From the NCBI RefSeq assembly GCF_947387515.1, contig NZ_CANDOB010000001.1, positions 186,001-250,000 of the forward strand: a stretch of 64,000 nucleotides of DNA. Reading direction: 5' to 3'. Below the pieces are notes generated by a model. The model had not been told where the DNA came from. It made no database searches and saw only the letters and a list, made by a program, of their open reading frames with translations. Both the position numbers and the translations under genes were made by a program. Positions 37,898-46,494 of the stretch are shown piece after piece. The DNA is from Alkalihalobacillus sp. CinArs1 (GTDB lineage: Bacteria; Bacillota; Bacilli; Bacillales; Guptibacillaceae). The first letter of the stretch is position 1. Each line of letters starts with the position of its first letter.

Positions 37898-37926
37898 ATT
37901 GTAATAGACAAATACAGGTTTTCCAA
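37898..37926 (-). promoter_or_regulatory. Candidate sigma-A promoter of nusB
   Basis: Minus-strand TTGGAA (37921-37926), 17-base spacer, TACAAT (37898-37903), 50 bases upstream of the nusB start and after the preceding terminator. Confidence 0.5.
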
Positions 37927-37942
37927 TTGTGAATCTCTCTAA

Positions 37943-37979
37943 AAACAAAAAAGCAGTGGGGATCAGATCCCCTCTGCTT
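37943..37979 (-). terminator. Intrinsic terminator after yqhY
   Basis: Minus-strand AAGCAG-A-GGGGATC pairs with GATCCCC-A-CTGCTT, then TTTTTTG. It overlaps the yqhY stop codon. Confidence 0.92.
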
Positions 37980-38373
37980 ATTCTTCATCTTCTGTTTCTT
38001 TTTTATCAAATGTGATACCGACTACACTTACATTGACTGCACTGATTTCTAGAGCAGTCATCGTAAGAAGAGCTTGTCGAATGTTTTCTTGAATTTGCTG
38101 ACATACTTCAGGGATTGAGAGTCCATAGCTCACAACTACGAAAGCATCAAGAATGATGCCATCTTCGCCAAGCTCAACTCTTACTCCTTTGCGATGGTCT
38201 TTTCTACCAAAGCGCTCAACGACACCAGAGGCAAAGTTCCCTCTCATCTCAGCTACACCATCTACTTCCGATGCGGCGATACTTCCGATGACCTCGATGA
38301 CTTCCGGAGATATTTCGACTTTTCCAAGCCCTGTATCGTGCTCTTCCATTTCAAAAGATTGAACTTCATTCAT
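37978..38373 (-). CDS. yqhY: Asp23/Gls24 family protein YqhY
   Basis: A 131-residue Asp23-family protein with the conserved KVEISPEVIEVIGSIAASEVDGVAEM core and the second strand block GVRVELGEDGIILDAFVVVSYG. In Bacillus and relatives yqhY is nearly always next to accBC, and its loss disturbs acetyl-CoA carboxylase homeostasis, so a link to fatty-acid synthesis is likely. It follows accC by 11 bases, and a terminator ends the accB-accC-yqhY operon. Confidence 0.92.
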   Translation of the reverse strand: MNEVQSFEMEEHDTGLGKVEISPEVIEVIGSIAASEVDGVAEMRGNFASGVVERFGRKDHRKGVRVELGEDGIILDAFVVVSYGLSIPEVCQQIQENIRQALLTMTALEISAVNVSVVGITFDKKETEDEE

Positions 38374-38384
38374 TTATGAACACC

Positions 38385-39752
38385 TCACTTAGAATTAGTA
38401 GTTTTTTCAGTTAGATCATATTTCTCGAGAAACTTTGTGTTAAAGTCGCCGCTTACAAATTTCTCGTGGTTCATGAGTCGCATATGGAAAGGTATCGTGG
38501 TCTTAACACCATCTACCACAAATTCACCAAGTGCACGCTTCATTCTCGAGATCGCTTCTTCTCTAGTTTCTCCATACGTAATCAGTTTAGCAACCATGGA
38601 GTCATAAAACGGCAGAATATCATAGCCCGGATATACCGCTGAATCAACGCGTACACCGAAGCCGCCTGGCGGTAAATACATATGCACGTTACCAGGAGAA
38701 GGCATGAAGTTCTTGTCAGGATCTTCTGCATTAATTCTACATTCGATCGAGAAGCCTTTAAAGGTAACATCCTCTTGTTTAAAGCTCAATTCTTCGTTTG
38801 AAGCTACTTTAATCTGTTCTTTAATCAAGTCAACTCCAGTAACCATTTCTGTTACAGGGTGTTCAACTTGAATTCTAGTATTCATTTCCATGAAGTAAAA
38901 GTTCCCTGTTGGTTCGAAAATAAACTCAACGGTTCCAGCTCCAGAATAATTAACAGCTTTTGCAGCTTTAACGGCTGCATCCCCCATTTTTTCTCTGATC
39001 TTACTATCGAGACCTGGAGATGGTGTTTCTTCTACTAGCTTTTGAAGACGTCTTTGGATCGAACAGTCTCTCTCACCTAAGTGGATCGCGTTTCCATGAT
39101 TATCTGCTAATACTTGGATCTCCACATGGCGAAAGTCTTCGATGAATTTTTCAATATAAACCCCAGGGTTTCCAAATGCAGTGGAAGCTTCCTGTTGCGT
39201 AATATTGATTCCTTTGACTAGGTCTTTTTCATCTTTCGCGATACGAATTCCCTTTCCTCCACCACCAGCAGTAGCTTTGATGATGACAGGGTATCCCATT
39301 TCATTAGCCAAAGCGACACCTTCATCTGCGTCCTTGATGACACCTTCAGAACCAGGAACGATCGGTACTCCCGCTTCCTTCATCGTTGTACGTGCAACAT
39401 CTTTTGTGCCCATACGACTGATTGCTTCAGGGCTTGGTCCGATGAACGTAATATTGCATTCACGGCACAGTTCAGCAAAGTCTGCATTTTCAGCAAGGAA
39501 ACCATATCCTGGATGGATTGCATCTACACCTGTTACAGTTGCGATGCTCATAATGTTCGTGAAGTTCAAATAGCTATCTTTGGCTGCAGTCGGTCCAATA
39601 CAATAAGCTTCATCAGCAAGTCTTACGTGCAATGCTTCCTTATCGGCCTGGGAATATACTGCTACTGTTTCAATGTCCATCTCTTCACAAGCACGAATAA
39701 TTCGTACAGCAATTTCTCCTCGGTTAGCAACGAGTATCTTTTTAATAGTCAT
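38385..39752 (-). CDS. accC: Acetyl-CoA carboxylase, biotin carboxylase subunit
   Basis: A 455-residue ATP-grasp enzyme that carboxylates biotin on AccB. Motifs in order: [18 protein letters not shown] at the N terminus, [14 protein letters not shown], the glycine-rich loop [26 protein letters not shown], and [18 protein letters not shown] with the catalytic glutamates and arginine. It starts 12 bases after accB. Confidence 0.96.
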   Translation of the reverse strand: MTIKKILVANRGEIAVRIIRACEEMDIETVAVYSQADKEALHVRLADEAYCIGPTAAKDSYLNFTNIMSIATVTGVDAIHPGYGFLAENADFAELCRECNITFIGPSPEAISRMGTKDVARTTMKEAGVPIVPGSEGVIKDADEGVALANEMGYPVIIKATAGGGGKGIRIAKDEKDLVKGINITQQEASTAFGNPGVYIEKFIEDFRHVEIQVLADNHGNAIHLGERDCSIQRRLQKLVEETPSPGLDSKIREKMGDAAVKAAKAVNYSGAGTVEFIFEPTGNFYFMEMNTRIQVEHPVTEMVTGVDLIKEQIKVASNEELSFKQEDVTFKGFSIECRINAEDPDKNFMPSPGNVHMYLPPGGFGVRVDSAVYPGYDILPFYDSMVAKLITYGETREEAISRMKRALGEFVVDGVKTTIPFHMRLMNHEKFVSGDFNTKFLEKYDLTEKTTNSK

Positions 39753-39764
39753 ATGCGTACCGCC

Positions 39765-40253
39765 TTATTCTTTCACTAGGAACAGAGGCTGTCCGTATTC
39801 AACCAGCTGTCCGTCCTCTACTAGTACTTCAACGATTTCCCCTTTAACTTCTGCTTCGATTTCATTAAAGAGCTTCATAGCTTCAATAATGCATACGATG
39901 CTTTCTTCAGACACTTTTTCCCCAACATTTACGTACGCATCTGAATCGGGATTAGGACGAGCATAGAACGTACCAACCATCGGAGATTCAATCTTATGTA
40001 ATGAGTCGTCAACTTGCTGATCTGCTGATTCTTCTTTTGCTTGCTCTTTAACAGGAGCTTTCGCTTCTGGTTGAGGTGCTGCTACAGGTGCTTCCTGCAT
40101 AACAGGCTGTTGAACTGCTTGCGGCGCTTGAGCATATTGAACGTCGTTCTTCTTTAAAACTACCTTAGAACCTTCATTTTCATATTCAAATTCATCAATA
40201 CTCGACTCATCAATTAATTTAATCAATTCGCGGATTTCTTGAACTTTTAACAA
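39765..40253 (-). CDS. accB: Biotin carboxyl carrier protein
   Basis: A 162-residue BCCP. The N-terminal part (about 1-45) binds biotin carboxylase. A Gln/Ala/Pro-rich linker (about 45-80) leads to the biotinyl domain, with the modified lysine in [11 protein letters not shown]. Translation starts with TTG at 40253 behind GGGAGTG. It is the first gene of accB-accC-yqhY, sharing direction and spacing with the spoIIIA operon upstream but separated by a terminator. Confidence 0.95.
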   Translation of the reverse strand: MLKVQEIRELIKLIDESSIDEFEYENEGSKVVLKKNDVQYAQAPQAVQQPVMQEAPVAAPQPEAKAPVKEQAKEESADQQVDDSLHKIESPMVGTFYARPNPDSDAYVNVGEKVSEESIVCIIEAMKLFNEIEAEVKGEIVEVLVEDGQLVEYGQPLFLVKE

Positions 40254-40544
40254 AATCTACACTCCCTATCATTTACAATTGTTTTTTATAATGAGGCGTT
40301 TTTGAACCATGCCTCGTTTACTACTGATTATACCATAGATATTCTGCTCAATAGTATTTCCTACTAATAGCAGAAAGAATACACCCCATGATTTAAGACC
40401 ATTATATATGAGCAGGTCATAAGCCCATTTATCATAACATATCCTATTGGTCGATGGTAGTTTAGCTAAATCAGTCTTCTATTTAGCGTAACAAATTACG
40501 TAATCGTTTTCATTAAGGAAACTAAAAAACGATATAAATGTAAC
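40254..40544 (-). promoter_or_regulatory. accB upstream region: extended -10 promoter and leader hairpin
   Basis: This roughly 290-base spacer has no gene. On the minus strand TGGTATAAT (40327-40335) is an extended -10 element with no clear -35. About ten bases further on, the leader can form a hairpin from GAGGC and GCCTC (40293-40315), followed by ATTATAAAAAAC, which is not a proper terminator tail. The rest is AT-rich without recognised sites. Confidence 0.45.
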
Positions 40545-40576
40545 CAAAATAAAAAAGGTGGAGTCTCCTCCACCTT
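40545..40576 (-). terminator. Intrinsic terminator of the spoIIIA operon
   Basis: AAGGTGGAG (40555-40563) pairs with CTCCACCTT (40568-40576), loop TCTC; minus-strand tail TTTTATTTT. Confidence 0.92.
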
Positions 40577-40581
40577 TCACG

Positions 40582-41133
40582 TTACTTTACTGGCTGGAAT
40601 TCAACTGCGATTCGCTGCTGATTTCCTAGCTGTTCTTGAGCCAAAACCATGATGTTGTTGGCTTCTTCATTCGATAGCTGTTCGGCTTTAACGATGACCC
40701 TCACTTTGTTATCAGCCAGTGTATATACAATCGCATCGCTGTATCCTTCTGATTTTATTAAATTTTCGAGGACAGATTCTTTTTGTGATAAAGCTAGTAA
40801 TTCTTGACGTTGTTCATGAGCTTCGTTCCTTAAATCCGTTGAAGCTTCGCTTGCAATCACTGCAGTATATTCCTCAATTGCGGCGTCTCGTTCTTCCTGA
40901 ATATCTAACCTAAGTGCTGCAAACGTTTCATCGCTTGAGACGCTCGATGTTACCATATCTTCATCTGCATTTGTTTCTTTCGCATCTTCTTTCTTAGATT
41001 CCTCCTGGCTCTGTTCTTGATCATCTACAAAAGCCACGTTTTCAGAATTAGGTGTCATGATATAATAAGCCGATAGAACGATAATCAAACTAAGCATTGT
41101 AAGAAGCCAGACAGTTTGCTTTTTCAAGACCAT
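40582..41133 (-). CDS. spoIIIAH: Stage III sporulation protein AH
   Basis: A 183-residue mother-cell membrane protein. One N-terminal helix (about 7-26, TVWLLTMLSLIIVLSAYYI) is followed by an acidic low-complexity stretch (about 35-60) and a ring-building (YscJ/FliF-like) domain at the C terminus. It binds SpoIIQ across the forespore septum to build the A-Q channel. It is somewhat shorter than B. subtilis SpoIIIAH (218), mostly in the linker. Last gene of the spoIIIA operon, one base after spoIIIAG. Confidence 0.93.
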   Translation of the reverse strand: MVLKKQTVWLLTMLSLIIVLSAYYIMTPNSENVAFVDDQEQSQEESKKEDAKETNADEDMVTSSVSSDETFAALRLDIQEERDAAIEEYTAVIASEASTDLRNEAHEQRQELLALSQKESVLENLIKSEGYSDAIVYTLADNKVRVIVKAEQLSNEEANNIMVLAQEQLGNQQRIAVEFQPVK

Positions 41134-41134
41134 A

Positions 41135-41770
41135 TTATGAATCCCCCTTTTCGGTTTTCGGAAGTACCATAACCCTATGACTCTTCACATCTAACAACCT
41201 TGTTACTGCATCTACAATCATCTTTTTCGTTTGAGCACTTTCTGCACCTTCAGCCACAACGACCACACCACGTACGACTGGCTTTCTAGTTGAAACAACG
41301 ATAGGACCTTGACCCTGATCATTTTGTATTACGACCACTTGCTCCTCGCTGGATTGTTCCTCGATTTTCCTAGATCCACCTTCGTTCGGTGTTTCATAAG
41401 TATATTTATCTGTAGAAGTGCGATTCTTCTCTACTATTTTTTCTTCGGTGGAATCCAAGTTTACGATTACAGTAGCGTTCGATACTCCTTTCACCTCATC
41501 CAGCGCTTCTTTCAACTGTGTTTCATAATGGTTTTCATATTCTGCAATCGTTGATGGATTTGAAGCTTTCTGACCAAATGCAGGTTCACTTTCATTCGAA
41601 GCAGTTTTATCTGACGTAACCACCTGTGCTGGACCTGGCGATGCGAAGAAGTTTTCGGTAAACATGAAGAGTATCCCTACCCCCACTGCTATAACAAGAT
41701 ATAAAAGCGGCATTCCTTTTTTCTTCTTCGGCTTTTTTAATTGATCGAGCCAACTTGACTTACTTTCCAT
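41135..41770 (-). CDS. spoIIIAG: Stage III sporulation protein AG
   Basis: A 211-residue protein with one N-terminal transmembrane helix (about 21-40) and a periplasm-facing domain. The ring-building motif halves are YETQLKEALDEVKGVSNATVIVNL and VRGVVVVAEGAESAQTKKMIVDAVTRLL. B. subtilis SpoIIIAG forms a large ring in the feeding-tube channel. It lies five bases downstream of spoIIIAF. Confidence 0.94.
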   Translation of the reverse strand: MESKSSWLDQLKKPKKKKGMPLLYLVIAVGVGILFMFTENFFASPGPAQVVTSDKTASNESEPAFGQKASNPSTIAEYENHYETQLKEALDEVKGVSNATVIVNLDSTEEKIVEKNRTSTDKYTYETPNEGGSRKIEEQSSEEQVVVIQNDQGQGPIVVSTRKPVVRGVVVVAEGAESAQTKKMIVDAVTRLLDVKSHRVMVLPKTEKGDS

Positions 41771-41775
41771 GGCAC

Positions 41776-42375
41776 CTACTCACCCCCCTCCACCTCAACT
41801 CCAACTTGATTCGGATAAAGCTGCCATTCATCTGCTAAAAAATAAGCTACTTTCTTGGCATCTGCATTCAATTCTTCCTCTTCGCTCTCAGAAAACGATA
41901 TCGATACCGCTTCAATATCATTCACCGCTGTCTCTTCACTGTATTCTTTAACTTTGACTGCTATTTGATCGATATTTTTCTCGCCTTCAACTTCCCCTAA
42001 AGCTAACGCAAGATCGCTAATCTCTAAATTAAATTGTTCCCTCAACTCCTTTTCAACTTGACTTTTCAATTGGACAGCCATTTGTTCTTCAATATATGCA
42101 GAGTTTGAAGCTTGTATTTCACTTTTCTTTGTTTCGATGCTATTTTCCATCTGGATGCTCGTATTTGAATCCCTGATCGTAACCGATCTAAGCATTGCGT
42201 CAAAGTCTTCCGTAAATATCTTAAGCAAAGGTGAAAGGATAACTGCCATCAACATGAGTCCAATCACCATCTTCACGTACCGTTGCATATTAGAATTCGG
42301 TAACAACAGTTCAAGAACAGTTGCAATCAGGATAAGCAAGATAATGTTTGTTACCCACCCTGTAATAATATCCAT
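41776..42375 (-). CDS. spoIIIAF: Stage III sporulation protein AF
   Basis: A 199-residue protein with two N-terminal hydrophobic helices (about 2-24 and 30-52) and a soluble domain resembling a ring-building motif. The ATG at 42375 follows GGGGGG by five bases; the alternative TTG 15 bases earlier overlaps the ribosome-binding site. It lies 11 bases after spoIIIAE. Confidence 0.92.
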   Translation of the reverse strand: MDIITGWVTNIILLILIATVLELLLPNSNMQRYVKMVIGLMLMAVILSPLLKIFTEDFDAMLRSVTIRDSNTSIQMENSIETKKSEIQASNSAYIEEQMAVQLKSQVEKELREQFNLEISDLALALGEVEGEKNIDQIAVKVKEYSEETAVNDIEAVSISFSESEEEELNADAKKVAYFLADEWQLYPNQVGVEVEGGE

Positions 42376-42386
42376 CCAATCCCCCC

Positions 42387-43571
42387 TCAACGAACCATTA
42401 AAGTGATATTTCCTGAAGCAATAATGATCGTTACGGCTAAGAAAAACATGAGAGATACAATTGATAGTGCTGCAAAAATAAATAGTACACTTTTTGAAAT
42501 AACGTTTAGAGATTGAATCATAGGACCGCCACCTAAAGGCTGGATGACTGCTGCAGCGATATTATAGATCAGCGCTAGAGCAAGTACTTTTAATGCCGGA
42601 AAAGCACAAAGCATGAGCAGAATAACAACCCCTGCTAGTCCAACAGTATTTTTTAATAGAACCGATGCACTTAGGACTGTATCTGTTGCATCTGTAAACA
42701 TCCTACCGACAACCGGGATGAAGTTTCCTGTAACGAATTTTGCAGTCCTAATCGTGATTCCGTCAGCAACAGCTGTCGTTGCTCCTTGAACAGATATCAC
42801 GCCTAGAAATATAGCAAAAAACACTCCCAGTGTTCCGATCGCTATATTTCGAAGTAAATTAGATAACTGTGTAACTTTATAATGTTCGCTAATCGTACTA
42901 ACGATAGCCAACACCGCCGATAGAAATAATAAAGGTAGAACAAACTTCTGAATTAACAAGCCTCCAGTGTTCACTAAAAACAAAACGATCGGATGGAAGA
43001 AAGCTACGGATGCTATTCCACCCACGGATGCCATGAGAGCTAGCAAGAGTGGAATCAGCGCAAGGAGAAAACTCATCATATTCGTAATCGCTGTCTCTGT
43101 ATATTGAATCGCTACATGAAAACTGTTCAAAGCTAGAATGATCAACACCATATAGGTAATAGAGTAGGCAACTGTACTTACTGCCTTATGTTCAAATGCA
43201 TTCTGCATGTTCTGGAGTAATATGCTAAAAATAGTAAGCAAAATTAAACTTCCTAGTAACTTTCCATGTACTAATAGTTCATGGAAAAGGAATTTCACAA
43301 ATCCTATGAAATAAGCTTTCAAAGATAGCTGCTTTTCTCCTTTTACAAACTCCAAAAACGTACCTTTTTGACTTTCTGGTAAGAATCCCCCATACTCATC
43401 AAGCACTTGATTCCAATATGCTTGAATTTCTTGTAAGCCGAGCGAATTTAACTGCTTGTCTACAAATTGATCAGTCATCGTTTCCTTGCTTTCACCATCA
43501 TCAGCTAAAGCCTCAGAAGGATAAAAGATAAAGAGGAAAAACAGCAAGAGCATCAGTTTCTTAAGAGGCAT
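42387..43571 (-). CDS. spoIIIAE: Stage III sporulation protein AE
   Basis: A 394-residue polytopic protein with a cleavable-looking signal (KLMLLLFFLFIFYPSEALA, residues 5-23) and about eight further hydrophobic helices. The spacing of GNFIPVVGRMFTDATDTVLSAS and GGGPMIQSL is typical. It is the likely membrane-channel subunit of the SpoIIIA complex. Length matches B. subtilis (399). Confidence 0.94.
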   Translation of the reverse strand: MPLKKLMLLLFFLFIFYPSEALADDGESKETMTDQFVDKQLNSLGLQEIQAYWNQVLDEYGGFLPESQKGTFLEFVKGEKQLSLKAYFIGFVKFLFHELLVHGKLLGSLILLTIFSILLQNMQNAFEHKAVSTVAYSITYMVLIILALNSFHVAIQYTETAITNMMSFLLALIPLLLALMASVGGIASVAFFHPIVLFLVNTGGLLIQKFVLPLLFLSAVLAIVSTISEHYKVTQLSNLLRNIAIGTLGVFFAIFLGVISVQGATTAVADGITIRTAKFVTGNFIPVVGRMFTDATDTVLSASVLLKNTVGLAGVVILLMLCAFPALKVLALALIYNIAAAVIQPLGGGPMIQSLNVISKSVLFIFAALSIVSLMFFLAVTIIIASGNITLMVR

Positions 43572-43590
43572 GTCCCATTCCTCCTCTCAC

Positions 43591-43989
43591 TCATGTCGGT
43601 AACAATCTCAAAACTGTTTCAATGATTAATTTAAGGATAGGAATTGCCATTGCCATAATCAGTAACTTACCGGCAAGTTCAATCTTTGAAGCGATCGCGC
43701 CCTGACCGGCATCTCGCGTTATCTGTGCACCAAACTCAGCAATATAAGCAATCCCTATTATTTTCAACACAGTTTCTACGTAGATGATCTCTATATTTGC
43801 CTTTGAAGCTAGGCCTTCCAACATCTGAATAATATGCTGGATTTCCCCTATGAGATATAGAAAGATTATTGCTCCTGTGAACACGGTAATTGTAAATGCG
43901 AAGACCGGCTTTTGTTCTTTAACGACAATGGCTAGGAATGTTGCGATCAACCCTATTCCAACTATTTGTACAATATCAATCGCCGACAC
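43591..43989 (-). CDS. spoIIIAD: Stage III sporulation protein AD
   Basis: A 132-residue membrane protein with about four hydrophobic helices, related to SpoIIIAC. Signature stretches are YVETVLKIIGIAYIAEFGAQITRDAGQ and IELAGKLLIMAMAIPILK. It is part of the inner-membrane assembly of the A-Q complex and lies three bases after spoIIIAC. Confidence 0.94.
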   Translation of the reverse strand: MSAIDIVQIVGIGLIATFLAIVVKEQKPVFAFTITVFTGAIIFLYLIGEIQHIIQMLEGLASKANIEIIYVETVLKIIGIAYIAEFGAQITRDAGQGAIASKIELAGKLLIMAMAIPILKLIIETVLRLLPT

Positions 43990-43992
43990 CCC

Positions 43993-44199
43993 CTAACCCT
44001 GGAAAAGAAAGACTCCCCGGATTTTCTGAAATAGGTCATCGATTATCGTGATCACCATATACAAAACGACGATAAAACCTATTAATGTGACCCACTGAGC
44101 GTATTCTTCCTTCCCCATCTGTTTTAAAATCGTGTGTAGCATCGCTACGATGATTCCGATCCCAGCAATCTGAAATATTTTGTTCACATCATGATTCAT
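43993..44199 (-). CDS. spoIIIAC: Stage III sporulation protein AC
   Basis: A 68-residue protein with two transmembrane helices (about 7-27 and 35-54), the size of B. subtilis SpoIIIAC. It is small but firmly identified by order within the operon and by the IFQIAGIGIIVAMLHTILKQMGKEEYA segment. Confidence 0.93.
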   Translation of the reverse strand: MNHDVNKIFQIAGIGIIVAMLHTILKQMGKEEYAQWVTLIGFIVVLYMVITIIDDLFQKIRGVFLFQG

Positions 44200-44218
44200 C
44201 CGCTTATCCTCCCAGTGA

Positions 44219-44731
44219 CTAAATCAATAGAATGACGAGAAGAATACCTCCTAGGAACCCGAGACTTTTGAACATCTTTTCATATTTCATTTGATTATTT
44301 CTCGCTTCTTGCTCTTCTCTCTCTAAATGGATCAAAGCAAGCTGCAACTGCTTTTGCTCATGCTCACGATCCTGTTGGCCAATCGTTGCACCAAGCTGTT
44401 TCATAATTTCTTTCTCTTCCTGTCTGAAAGCAGTATACTTCCAAACTTCATCCATGCTTTTCATCCAGGCATCATATGCCGTCGTATGGCCTTCTTCTAG
44501 CTTCTTTCTGAAAGAGTCGAAAAACCATGAGACAGGATGACCTACTTGTCTACAAATATGACTACAAGCTACGCTTAAAGGCGTCATGCCATAAACGATT
44601 TCAGCTTCCAGAGACTGAAGGGCTGACTTTAGCATTCGGAGTTGTCTAGACCGCTCACTTACCGTCCTAGACCATTCGACACCTGCCCAGGTACTTGCTA
44701 ATACAATTAAAATTGCACCGAGTAGCTTCAT
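44219..44731 (-). CDS. spoIIIAB: Stage III sporulation protein AB
   Basis: A 170-residue protein with N- and C-terminal hydrophobic segments flanking a helical cytoplasmic domain similar to GspF-type secretion subunits. RSRQLRMLKSALQSLEAEIVYGMTPL is characteristic. It starts one base after the spoIIIAA stop, indicating coupled translation. Confidence 0.94.
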   Translation of the reverse strand: MKLLGAILIVLASTWAGVEWSRTVSERSRQLRMLKSALQSLEAEIVYGMTPLSVACSHICRQVGHPVSWFFDSFRKKLEEGHTTAYDAWMKSMDEVWKYTAFRQEEKEIMKQLGATIGQQDREHEQKQLQLALIHLEREEQEARNNQMKYEKMFKSLGFLGGILLVILLI

Positions 44732-44732
44732 G

Positions 44733-45668
44733 CTAGATCACCTTCGAACGACGTATTTCATTTCCTTTATGGTCTTTCACCGATTTCACAGTACCTGGGC
44801 CTCTTGTTCTGGAAAGTTCAACGAAGCGCTTAAACATTCCGGATCTTATCAATTCTTGAATGCTCGGTCGCCTATATAAATCTTCTATCGTATTTCCATG
44901 CACCGTCACAACAAGTCTGATGCCTGCGTTAACGGCTTCGATAATGGCTTCACTCTCTTTAAGTCCACCTATTTCATCCACGATCAGAATGTCAGGACTC
45001 ATCGAGCGAATCATCATCATCATTCCTTCAGCTTTTGGACACGCGTCAAGAATATCGACCCTTTTTCCTAATTGATGCTGAGGTATGCCTTTTACACACC
45101 CTGCAATTTCAGATCGTTCATCAATAATGCCCACTTTTGAAGAGGCGATCCGTCTTCCTTTATCTCCTTCAGCCATCAATCTTGTAAGATCACGCAACAA
45201 TGTTGTCTTCCCTGAATTTGGAGGACCAAGGATAACTGTATTCATCCAACCATCTGAATATAGGTATGATAATAGCGGGGTAGCAATCCCGATCTTTTGC
45301 TTAGCAATTCTTACATTGAATGAGGCGATATCTCGAATCGCTTTAACACTCCCGTTGGATGTAATCACCTTCCCAGCGAGCCCCACCCTATGGCCACCCT
45401 GAATGGTGACAAAGCCTTTTTTCAACTCTTCCTCTAACGCATACAAAGAATATTGGCTTAATTTATTCGTCATTTGAGAAGCATCTTCTCTTGAAACGTA
45501 GTACTCTCTACCATTAAGACGAGGAAACTGTGGGCTGCCGTTAATAATCACTTCTAGAGGCCGGTTAATTCGTAATCTAATCTCTTCGATCCCACCTCTT
45601 TCCTGTTTTGAATACTGTTTGATAATCTCCTTTACTCCTTCGGGCAGGACACGTAGAACTTCTTCCAT
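44733..45668 (-). CDS. spoIIIAA: Stage III sporulation protein AA, secretion-type ATPase
   Basis: A 311-residue RecA-like ATPase of the type II/IV secretion family. Walker A is GPPNSGKTTLLRDL (about 152-165) and Walker B PDILIVDEIGG. The conserved VTVHGN box and the N-terminal GGIEEIRLRINRPLEV domain are present. It powers assembly or transport by the A-Q channel in the mother cell. First gene of the eight-gene operon; a sigma-E-like promoter lies just upstream. Confidence 0.95.
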   Translation of the reverse strand: MEEVLRVLPEGVKEIIKQYSKQERGGIEEIRLRINRPLEVIINGSPQFPRLNGREYYVSREDASQMTNKLSQYSLYALEEELKKGFVTIQGGHRVGLAGKVITSNGSVKAIRDIASFNVRIAKQKIGIATPLLSYLYSDGWMNTVILGPPNSGKTTLLRDLTRLMAEGDKGRRIASSKVGIIDERSEIAGCVKGIPQHQLGKRVDILDACPKAEGMMMMIRSMSPDILIVDEIGGLKESEAIIEAVNAGIRLVVTVHGNTIEDLYRRPSIQELIRSGMFKRFVELSRTRGPGTVKSVKDHKGNEIRRSKVI

Positions 45669-45702
45669 AAATGTCCCCCTTTCCTAGCATGTACTCCTTA
45701 CA

Positions 45703-45732
45703 CTAGTATTCCGGTGCTATATGAATTATGTC
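45703..45732 (-). promoter_or_regulatory. Candidate sigma-E promoter of the spoIIIA operon
   Basis: Minus-strand GACATAAT (45725-45732), 14-base spacer, AATACTAG (45703-45710), about 35 bases before the spoIIIAA start. Six of eight and five of eight positions match the sigma-E elements GKCATATT and CATACAMT. The operon is sigma-E controlled in B. subtilis. Confidence 0.5.
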
Positions 45733-45786
45733 TTACCTGAAAGGTACTAATTTCACTAACAACCTTTGTTTTACTCAAGATAGATG

Positions 45787-45821
45787 GAATAGAAAAACAC
45801 CTAGCATAAGCGCTAGGTGTT
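45787..45821 (-). terminator. Intrinsic terminator of the ABC exporter/TetR operon
   Basis: AACACCTAGC (45796-45805) pairs with GCTAGGTGTT (45812-45821); minus-strand tail TTTTCTATT. The tetR stop codon overlaps the stem. Confidence 0.9.
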
Positions 45822-46482
45822 ATCTTGCTTTCATTCCATTCATAATAAAATGGATCGTATGTTTTAGCTCTTCCTCGTCGTTCCAATCGTGCTCTGGAAG
45901 GAGGATGTACCTTGCAAAGAGGAAACCACCTATTGATGAGGCGGTTAATCTTATCGCTGTTTGAGTAGGCATTTCAACCAGCTCGCCTTTAGCTTGAAAA
46001 TGCGACACGATTGCTTCTAATCGCGTATAAACTTCTTTTCCAATTCGGTCGATAAACTGGCTGCGAAGTTCATCATGAAAAGGGATCTCTTGAATTAAAA
46101 TTTTCACTATAGATATATGCTTTTCAATAAATTCCTGCCGATTTTTCACGATTGCAATGAGAAAGTCTTCATAGCTTTTATAGTTTTTCTTAAGAACCTT
46201 ATCTAAGTCTCTAATAATGAAGGGTGCTAGCAGATTACTCATAACAGGTGTCACAATTGCTAACAGTAGCTCTTTTTTAGTTTTATAATGCCTAAAAATC
46301 GTTCCCTCTGCTACTTCTGCTCGCTTCGCAATCTCACTCGTCGAAGAAGACGAGTACCCTTTCTCAGAAAACATTTGGATTGCCGCTTCAAGAATACGTT
46401 TCTGCTTCGGAGTTAACCCTTCACCATAGACATCACTTTCACTTGACTTAAATAATTCATTTATATCTTCTTGCTTACCCAT
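45820..46482 (-). CDS. TetR/AcrR family transcriptional regulator
   Basis: A 220-residue repressor. The N-terminal helix-turn-helix is at about 24-70: RILEAAIQMFSEKGYSSSSTSEIAKRAEVAEGTIFRHYKTKKELL. A large helical ligand-binding domain follows. It is the third gene of the ATPase-permease-regulator operon, and twin operators flank the operon's -10 element, so it very probably controls its own transcription. The inducer is probably a substrate of the exporter; its identity is unknown. Confidence 0.88.
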   Translation of the reverse strand: MGKQEDINELFKSSESDVYGEGLTPKQKRILEAAIQMFSEKGYSSSSTSEIAKRAEVAEGTIFRHYKTKKELLLAIVTPVMSNLLAPFIIRDLDKVLKKNYKSYEDFLIAIVKNRQEFIEKHISIVKILIQEIPFHDELRSQFIDRIGKEVYTRLEAIVSHFQAKGELVEMPTQTAIRLTASSIGGFLFARYILLPEHDWNDEEELKHTIHFIMNGMKAR

Positions 46483-46494
46483 TACACCCTCTCC

